Assembly: GCA_023412695.1 (NCBI GenBank)
Contig: JAEYNG010000090.1
Span: forward strand, 1 to 9,029
Direction of reading: 5' to 3'
Source: Planctomycetota bacterium
GTDB lineage: Bacteria > Planctomycetota > Phycisphaerae > Phycisphaerales > UBA1924
DNA: 9,029 nucleotides
The notes beneath the pieces are model-generated. The model did no database searches. It was given only the letters and a program-made list of their open reading frames with translations, and was not told the DNA's origin. The stretch's first letter is position 1, and each line of letters opens with the position of its first letter. Made by a program: the position numbers and the translations under genes. Below are positions 1-4,235 of this stretch, in pieces.

Positions 1-1131
1 CCGGAGCCGACGCTGCATCACATCCGGGTCCGCCGCACCGCCACGGGTCTTGATCTCCACCACGCCGCCGCCGTTGGCTTCGAGCCATCTCGTTACCCGT
101 CGCTCGTTCCATGCGTCACGATGCACGACTTCGAACCACGCGCACCATGGGCTCTCGACAACTTCATCGGCCGTGAGCAGCCCGAGCCCCGGCCACAGCT
201 CGCGGCCGCGGATATCGCTTGCCACCACGCCGAGCAGTCCTGCGCGTTCAATCGCGTCATCGGTTTCGACCAGGTATCGTCCGAGTTCGCCCGCCTCCGG
301 CCGCGACGGCTCACCGGCGATGCTCTCGACCTGGCCTGCGCTCACACTCGTCGCCCGCGCCGTTTGCTCACCCGCAAGCGCGCCGAGCCACGCGACCGCC
401 TGCGCCATCCGCCCGTTCTCGCTGATGTACTCGACCTCCAGCGGCGCGACCGCGCTAAGTGCACGGCGCAACTCGCCCGCATCAACACCCGGCCCCAGCT
501 TGATCGCGCCGCCGAACCGTTTGTCCGCGGCAGCACGCCGCGCACGCTCCAACACGCCGCGCCAAATCTCCGGCCCGGGGGACAGGTCCTCCAGCCTGAA
601 CCGACGCGCGCCGGCGTGGTCCCGCCGCGCAGGGTCCAGATGAAACCATCGCGCGCTCCACGCTCCCTCATCCTCCACCCGTGCACACCGCGCCTCGCAC
701 CCCGCGTTCTGCCCGCACATCCATGCCCGGACCGGGTCCGCGTCGATGCCGACAACGCGCACGCCCGCCCGCGTCATCGCCATCGCATCGCCGCCGATCC
801 CGCAGCACAGGTCGGCCACGACTTCATCGCCCGACACGAAACGGTGAAGCCTTGCCGCCTTGTGAGCACCTACCGCCGCGGATGTCGCCATCTCCATCCC
901 CGGCCGGTCCGAAACCATCGCCATTGCCGTCGGCCCGAACTTCGCCTCCCCCCTCCGCCGCGCCTCCGCGAGCTCCATCGCCGCAGCGACCAGCTCCGCC
1001 GGAAATCGCGTCCGCAACGCGGCGAGGTCGGCCACCATCGCCCCGCCCGCGGAGACTGTGGCGGCGGCTTCACGCAGCGGCTCCATCTCCGGTGCCATCA
1101 AGGCCTGCCATGTCGCAAGCGAACCGGCCAT
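1..1131 (-). CDS. Class I SAM-dependent methyltransferase with THUMP-like C-terminal domain (3' partial)
   Basis: The minus frame is open from the ATG at 1131 to the window edge: 377 codons with no stop, so the C-terminus is missing. A helical N-terminal region (about 1-95) precedes a Rossmann-type SAM-binding domain. Motif I is ADLCCGIGGDA (106-116) and the acidic motif II is GIDADP (128-133). Where N6-adenine and RNA methyltransferases carry an NPPY-type motif, this protein has LDPARR (165-170), followed by SPGPEIW (184-190) and AIKLGPGVD (209-217). This combination is characteristic of the methyltransferase family that ends in a 'THUMP-like' domain. That domain is visible from about 300, with SPWCAWFEVV and VEIKTRGG near the end. 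Family members are about 390-410 aa, so some tens of residues are probably lost. RNA is the likely substrate by analogy with THUMP proteins, but neither the target nor the modified base is known to me. An in-frame GTG at 1164 would add 11 residues. I preferred the ATG because a -10-like element sits 6 nt before it and no Shine-Dalgarno supports either start. It is divergent from the secreted protein at 1207. Confidence 0.85.
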   Translation of the reverse strand, partial: MAGSLATWQALMAPEMEPLREAAATVSAGGAMVADLAALRTRFPAELVAAAMELAEARRRGEAKFGPTAMAMVSDRPGMEMATSAAVGAHKAARLHRFVSGDEVVADLCCGIGGDAMAMTRAGVRVVGIDADPVRAWMCGQNAGCEARCARVEDEGAWSARWFHLDPARRDHAGARRFRLEDLSPGPEIWRGVLERARRAAADKRFGGAIKLGPGVDAGELRRALSAVAPLEVEYISENGRMAQAVAWLGALAGEQTARATSVSAGQVESIAGEPSRPEAGELGRYLVETDDAIERAGLLGVVASDIRGRELWPGLGLLTADEVVESPWCAWFEVVHRDAWNERRVTRWLEANGGGVVEIKTRGGAADPDVMQRRLR

Positions 1132-1137
1132 GAACCG

Positions 1138-1168
1138 AGCATAACCCGCTCGACGAGCGGTCACTGAA
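1138..1168 (-). promoter_or_regulatory. Candidate promoter of the methyltransferase gene, leaderless
   Basis: On the minus strand TATGCT (1143-1138) matches the -10 consensus at four of six positions, including the key first TA and final T. It ends 6 nt before the ATG at 1131. The best -35 at a workable distance is TTCAGT (1168-1163, 19-nt spacer), which is poor, so the promoter may depend on an activator or another sigma factor. No ribosome binding site lies between this element and the ATG. Confidence 0.3.
1146..1160. promoter_or_regulatory. Perfect 15-bp palindrome, candidate operator
   Basis: CCGCTCG-A-CGAGCGG is a perfect inverted repeat with 7-bp arms around one central base. It lies in the 75-bp divergent intergenic region, directly upstream of the candidate -10 element of the minus-strand methyltransferase (1143-1138). 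A protein bound here would cover that gene's promoter core. It could instead be a small RNA hairpin if transcription crosses it. The palindrome is seen directly; its regulatory role is inferred. Confidence 0.45.
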
Positions 1169-1187
1169 CTTGACCAACCCCGGTCAA
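1159..1187. promoter_or_regulatory. Cluster of three GGTCA half-sites in alternating orientation
   Basis: GGTCA occurs at 1159-1163 and 1182-1186, and its reverse complement TGACC at 1171-1175. The second pair extends to a perfect TTGACC-N6-GGTCAA inverted repeat at 1170-1187. Centre-to-centre distances are 12 and 11 bp, close to one helical turn, so all three sites face the same side of the DNA. The cluster overlaps the candidate -35 of the plus-strand gene. This arrangement suits a dimeric or cooperatively binding regulator controlling one or both divergent genes. The regulator is not identified. Confidence 0.4.
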
Positions 1188-1200
1188 CTCTGCCGATAAC
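1170..1200 (+). promoter_or_regulatory. Candidate promoter of the secreted protein gene, leaderless
   Basis: TTGACC (1170-1175, five of six matches to the sigma70 -35) is followed 19 nt later by GATAAC (1195-1200, four of six matches to the -10). Six nucleotides then separate it from the ATG at 1207, so transcription would start at or next to the start codon. No purine-rich Shine-Dalgarno lies upstream of that ATG, which fits a leaderless message. The spacer is slightly long and the final T of the -10 is missing, so confidence is modest. Confidence 0.35.
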
Positions 1201-1206
1201 ACCCCT

Positions 1207-4059
1207 ATGGACATTCGTCCAGAGGCTGTCGATACGCGCCGATGCCCCCGCCGGGGGGCCGCGGTCATCGCCGCCGCGCTGGCGACGCTCCTTGCCGCCT
1301 CTGGAGCGGCCGCCCAACCCGACCCCGACGGCGTCAACCGGCCGGAGGGCGCGCGGCGGATCACCCGCCTCTTCAGCTTCGAGGAACCCCAGAACCCCCA
1401 CCCCGTGCCCGATGGCTGGGAACGCGCCATCGATAACCCCCGCGGCAACTTCCGCCGTCCCGGCTTCCCCGCCCACAACGAGCCGGCCTTCGACTTCACC
1501 GTCGGCGCGCCCGGCGCGGCGGGCACGACCTCAATCCTCCTCAGCACCCGCGGCGGCAGCACCGCACTCCGCCTCCAGCCCGGCGAGGTCGGTGTGTTTG
1601 TCGATGCCGATTACGCCGTCACCGCGTCGGTGCGTACCGACGGCCTGCGCCACGCCCGTGCATTCCTCACCGCACGCTTCCTCGACCAGCAGCTCCGGCC
1701 GATCCCCGGCTCCGAGACCCGCTCCGACCCCGCCCCGCCCGACTCCGCCGGCGCATGGGTCGAGCTCAGCGCGGCCCTCGGCCGCGCGGTCCCGGGCGCG
1801 GCGTGGCTGCAGATCGACCTCGAGCTCCTCCAGCCCGATCAATACCTCCCCCCCGATCCGCGCCTCGGCAAGCATGAGATCCGGCGGGAGGACGTTTCGG
1901 GTGGAGCGTGGTTCGACGATGTGATCGTGCTCCAGGTCCCACGCGTGCGCCTCGGCACGTATCCGGCCGGCAACTCCGTCGTCGCCCCCGAGCAGGTCAC
2001 GCTCGAGGCCGTCGTCCGCGACCTCGGCGGCGATCTGCTCACCGCGCGGATGCGCGTCCGCGACGTTGACGGCACGGTCGTTGACAGCACGAGCGCGCCG
2101 GCCGACCCGGGCGGCAAGCCGCTCCGCTGGTCGCCGCGGCTGCACGCTTATGGCTGGTACATGGCCGAGCTCGACATCGAGGCGAGCGGACGGGTCGTTT
2201 CGCGCACGCACTCACCCTTCGTCTGGCTCGCGCCCGGTGCGGGCACGCCACTGGTCGAGCGCCGTCGTTTCGGCTTCGTCATAGACAATGTCATGCCCAC
2301 CGACGAGGGACTCATCGCCGATGCGGCGGAACGCATCCGCACCGGCTTTGTCGTCCTCCCCGCCTGGGACGCTCGACTGCTCTCCAAGGACATCCCCGCC
2401 ACCGTGCTCCCGCGCCGCGCGCCGATCGAGAAGCTGCTCCGCGCCGGGCAGGAGATCACCGTGTGCCTCCCCGGCGCGCCGCCGGACGTCGCCGCGGCCC
2501 ATGCGATCGACCCGGCCGAGATGGGCGAGCTCGCCCGTCACGCGCCAGGGCAGTGGTTCGAGCCTCTCGCCACGCTCCTCGACCTCTTCGGCCAGCGGCT
2601 CCTCCGATATCAGATCGGCCCAACCGGCACCGACGCGTGGTTCTGGGACAGCGACCCCGCCGGGGCGCTCCAGCTCTACCGTGACCGTTTGGCAAAGGTG
2701 ATCCCCGGCCCCGCGATCGGCGTGCCGTGGCGCGCCGAGACCGAGCCCAGCGGCCCGCTGTTCGACCCCGCCTCGCCGCCCCGCGGCCGGGCCGACCTCG
2801 TCACACTCACCGTCCCCGTCGGCTTCGATCCGCAGCACGGCATGCAGGCACTCGGCCAGACTTGGACAGGGGGGCAGGATGCGCCGGAGCTCACCGCGGT
2901 ACTCGAGCTGCCCGACCCGCAGATCTACGGTGCCGATGCCGCGGTCACCGATTTTGCCCGTCGTGCACTGAACTTCTGGAGTGTGTTCGCCAGCAGCGAC
3001 GACGCCGCGGCGCACCCGGCGCGCCTCGCGATCGCCCAGCCGTGGAAGAAGAGCACGCAGAACGATGGCGTGCTCCTCCCCTCGCCGCTGCTCCCGGTCT
3101 TCCGTGAGCTCGTCACTCGCCTCGACGGCCGACGCGTCGTCGGCGAGTTCCCCGCGCACCCCGGTGTCCGCTGTTTGATCCTCGCCGCGCGCCGGCCCGA
3201 CGGCGAGATGACCCGCGGCGCTCTCGCCGCGTGGAACAGATCGGCCGCGCACGACGACGCGTTCATCGATGTCACCGCCCTCGGCTCCGACCTCCGCGTG
3301 TACGACCTGTTCGGCAACCTGCTCGACCAGCGTGTCGAGCATGTCGCGGAGCGCTCGATCATCCGCCTGGACGAGACGCCCGTGTTCATCGAGGGCGCCG
3401 AGCCCTACCTCGCGCTCTTCGCGGCGGGCGCGCGGATCGAGCCCGGATTCCTGCGGGCAGTCGCGACCGAGCACGAGGGCGCGATCGTCTTGAGCAACCC
3501 CTGGCCGATGCGTATCACCGGCCAGGTGCAGGTGAAGGATGCCGACGAGGCCGCGCGGCGACGTACCGACTGGACGTTCTGGCCCCAGGGCGTCGTCGAT
3601 TTCGCCGCGGGCCCGGGAGAAGTGATCCGCATCCCGCTCACGATTTCCTTCGGCGCATCGCAGATCGCCGGCGTGAAGGACCTCTGGCTTGTCGCTCGTG
3701 TGCAGGCCGACCGCGAGTACCCGCCGATCCGCCTCCGCTCGCCGGTGGAGATCGGGCTGCAGGACCTCGACCTCCAGACCGAGATCGTCCTGACCCCCCA
3801 CCTCGACGGCCCCGACGTTGTCGCAGTGGCCACCATCACGAACAAAGGCCGCCGCACGCGCGCCCTGCGCCTCGAAGCAGCAGCGTGGGGTTTCCCCTCC
3901 CACCAGCTCTCGCTCAGCAACCTCACCCCCGGCCAGACCGCCTCGCGCCGCGTCCTGTTCAAGGGCGGCGCGGCCTCGCTCAAGGGGCGGCGGATCGTGA
4001 TCAGCGTCGCCGACACCGAGGAGGCCGAGCGGCTCAACAAGGCCGTGGTGGTGCCATAA
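1207..4059 (+). CDS. Exported multidomain beta-sandwich / glycosidase-like protein, function unknown
   Basis: This 950-aa protein has a Sec-type signal peptide: a basic N-region with RRCPRR, a hydrophobic core at about 17-33 and a likely cut after AAA at 36. The start is firm, since no ATG or GTG lies between the in-frame stop at 1171 and this ATG. Residues about 54-245 resemble a carbohydrate-binding sandwich (FSFEEP near the start, closing with AWFDDVIVL at 234-242). About 246-345 look like an Ig-type sandwich. About 354-650 may be a TIM barrel like those of clan A glycoside hydrolases. A sandwich follows with VYDLFGN (698-704) and ETPVFIEG (723-730), motifs common after such barrels. Residues about 755-950 form two more beta domains of NEW3-like character. 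The position where a GNE acid/base motif would be expected reads YQIGPTG (468-474), so hydrolase activity is doubtful. No membrane anchor or sorting tail is visible. A polysaccharide-binding or surface role is inferred, and no named family is certain. Confidence 0.85.
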   Translation: MDIRPEAVDTRRCPRRGAAVIAAALATLLAASGAAAQPDPDGVNRPEGARRITRLFSFEEPQNPHPVPDGWERAIDNPRGNFRRPGFPAHNEPAFDFTVGAPGAAGTTSILLSTRGGSTALRLQPGEVGVFVDADYAVTASVRTDGLRHARAFLTARFLDQQLRPIPGSETRSDPAPPDSAGAWVELSAALGRAVPGAAWLQIDLELLQPDQYLPPDPRLGKHEIRREDVSGGAWFDDVIVLQVPRVRLGTYPAGNSVVAPEQVTLEAVVRDLGGDLLTARMRVRDVDGTVVDSTSAPADPGGKPLRWSPRLHAYGWYMAELDIEASGRVVSRTHSPFVWLAPGAGTPLVERRRFGFVIDNVMPTDEGLIADAAERIRTGFVVLPAWDARLLSKDIPATVLPRRAPIEKLLRAGQEITVCLPGAPPDVAAAHAIDPAEMGELARHAPGQWFEPLATLLDLFGQRLLRYQIGPTGTDAWFWDSDPAGALQLYRDRLAKVIPGPAIGVPWRAETEPSGPLFDPASPPRGRADLVTLTVPVGFDPQHGMQALGQTWTGGQDAPELTAVLELPDPQIYGADAAVTDFARRALNFWSVFASSDDAAAHPARLAIAQPWKKSTQNDGVLLPSPLLPVFRELVTRLDGRRVVGEFPAHPGVRCLILAARRPDGEMTRGALAAWNRSAAHDDAFIDVTALGSDLRVYDLFGNLLDQRVEHVAERSIIRLDETPVFIEGAEPYLALFAAGARIEPGFLRAVATEHEGAIVLSNPWPMRITGQVQVKDADEAARRRTDWTFWPQGVVDFAAGPGEVIRIPLTISFGASQIAGVKDLWLVARVQADREYPPIRLRSPVEIGLQDLDLQTEIVLTPHLDGPDVVAVATITNKGRRTRALRLEAAAWGFPSHQLSLSNLTPGQTASRRVLFKGGAASLKGRRIVISVADTEEAERLNKAVVVP

Positions 4060-4067
4060 CCATCGTT

Positions 4068-4086
4068 CCGGCCGTGGCGAGGCCGG
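4068..4086 (+). other. Small GC-rich hairpin after the secreted protein gene
   Basis: CCGGCC (4068-4073) and GGCCGG (4081-4086) form a perfect 6-bp stem with a 7-nt loop, starting 9 nt after the TAA at 4057-4059. There is no U-tract after it (the sequence continues CTAAACC), so it is not a convincing intrinsic terminator. It may weakly pause transcription or protect the 3' end. Confidence 0.25.
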
Positions 4087-4116
4087 CTAAACCCTGACCG
4101 GAGTTGCAGGTTTGGC

Positions 4117-4144
4117 TTGCACGCATCGGCATTCTCATTAAACT
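4117..4144 (+). promoter_or_regulatory. Candidate sigma70-like promoter of the dockerin-tailed protein gene
   Basis: TTGCAC (4117-4122, four of six matches to TTGACA) and TAAACT (4139-4144, four of six matches to TATAAT) are separated by 16 nt. They lie in the only locally AT-rich patch (about 4131-4150) of the 176-bp gap between the two plus-strand genes. Transcription would begin near 4151, giving a leader of about 85 nt that contains the palindrome at 4181 and the ribosome binding site. Planctomycete promoters are poorly defined, so this is tentative. Confidence 0.35.
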
Positions 4145-4180
4145 GAAAAGTCGGTCCCTGTGATGGGATGAAATCAGCAT

Positions 4181-4196
4181 GCGGGCGATCGCCCGC
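4181..4196. promoter_or_regulatory. Perfect 16-bp palindrome in the 5' leader
   Basis: GCGGGCGATCGCCCGC is perfectly self-complementary and lies 39 nt before the start codon at 4236, downstream of the candidate promoter. As DNA it could be an operator. As RNA it could fold into a 6-bp stem with a GAUC loop in the untranslated leader. The CGATCG core contains a GATC site. Its symmetry is seen directly; its function is inferred. Confidence 0.35.
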
Positions 4197-4222
4197 GAGT
4201 GGTCGTTCCAGGTCCGTGGGAA

Positions 4223-4233
4223 GAGGAGAGAGG
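4223..4233 (+). promoter_or_regulatory. Strong ribosome binding site fixing the start at 4236
   Basis: The purine run GAGGAGAGAGG places AGGAG (4224-4228) 7 nt before the ATG at 4236. This decides between that ATG and an in-frame ATG at 4179, which has no comparable site and would bury the signal peptide behind 19 polar residues. Confidence 0.75.
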
Positions 4234-4235
4234 TT

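Noticed and set aside
121..1167. 348-codon open frame on the plus strand opposite the methyltransferase
   Set aside because: The translation is rich in Arg, His and Pro with no family signature, as expected for the complement of a GC-rich gene. The minus frame carries clear methyltransferase motifs.
2212..3903. 563-codon open frame on the minus strand opposite the large exported protein
   Set aside because: Low-complexity charged composition, no recognisable domain, and entirely inside a gene with a signal peptide and coherent domains on the other strand.
4068..4086. Hairpin as an intrinsic terminator of the 1207-4059 gene
   Set aside because: The 6-bp stem is perfect but there is no U-tract after it, so it is listed only as a hairpin and not as a terminator.
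4179..4235. Upstream in-frame ATG that would lengthen the dockerin-tailed protein by 19 residues
   Set aside because: It has no Shine-Dalgarno and would place polar residues ahead of an otherwise normal signal peptide. The ATG at 4236 has a strong site at the right distance.
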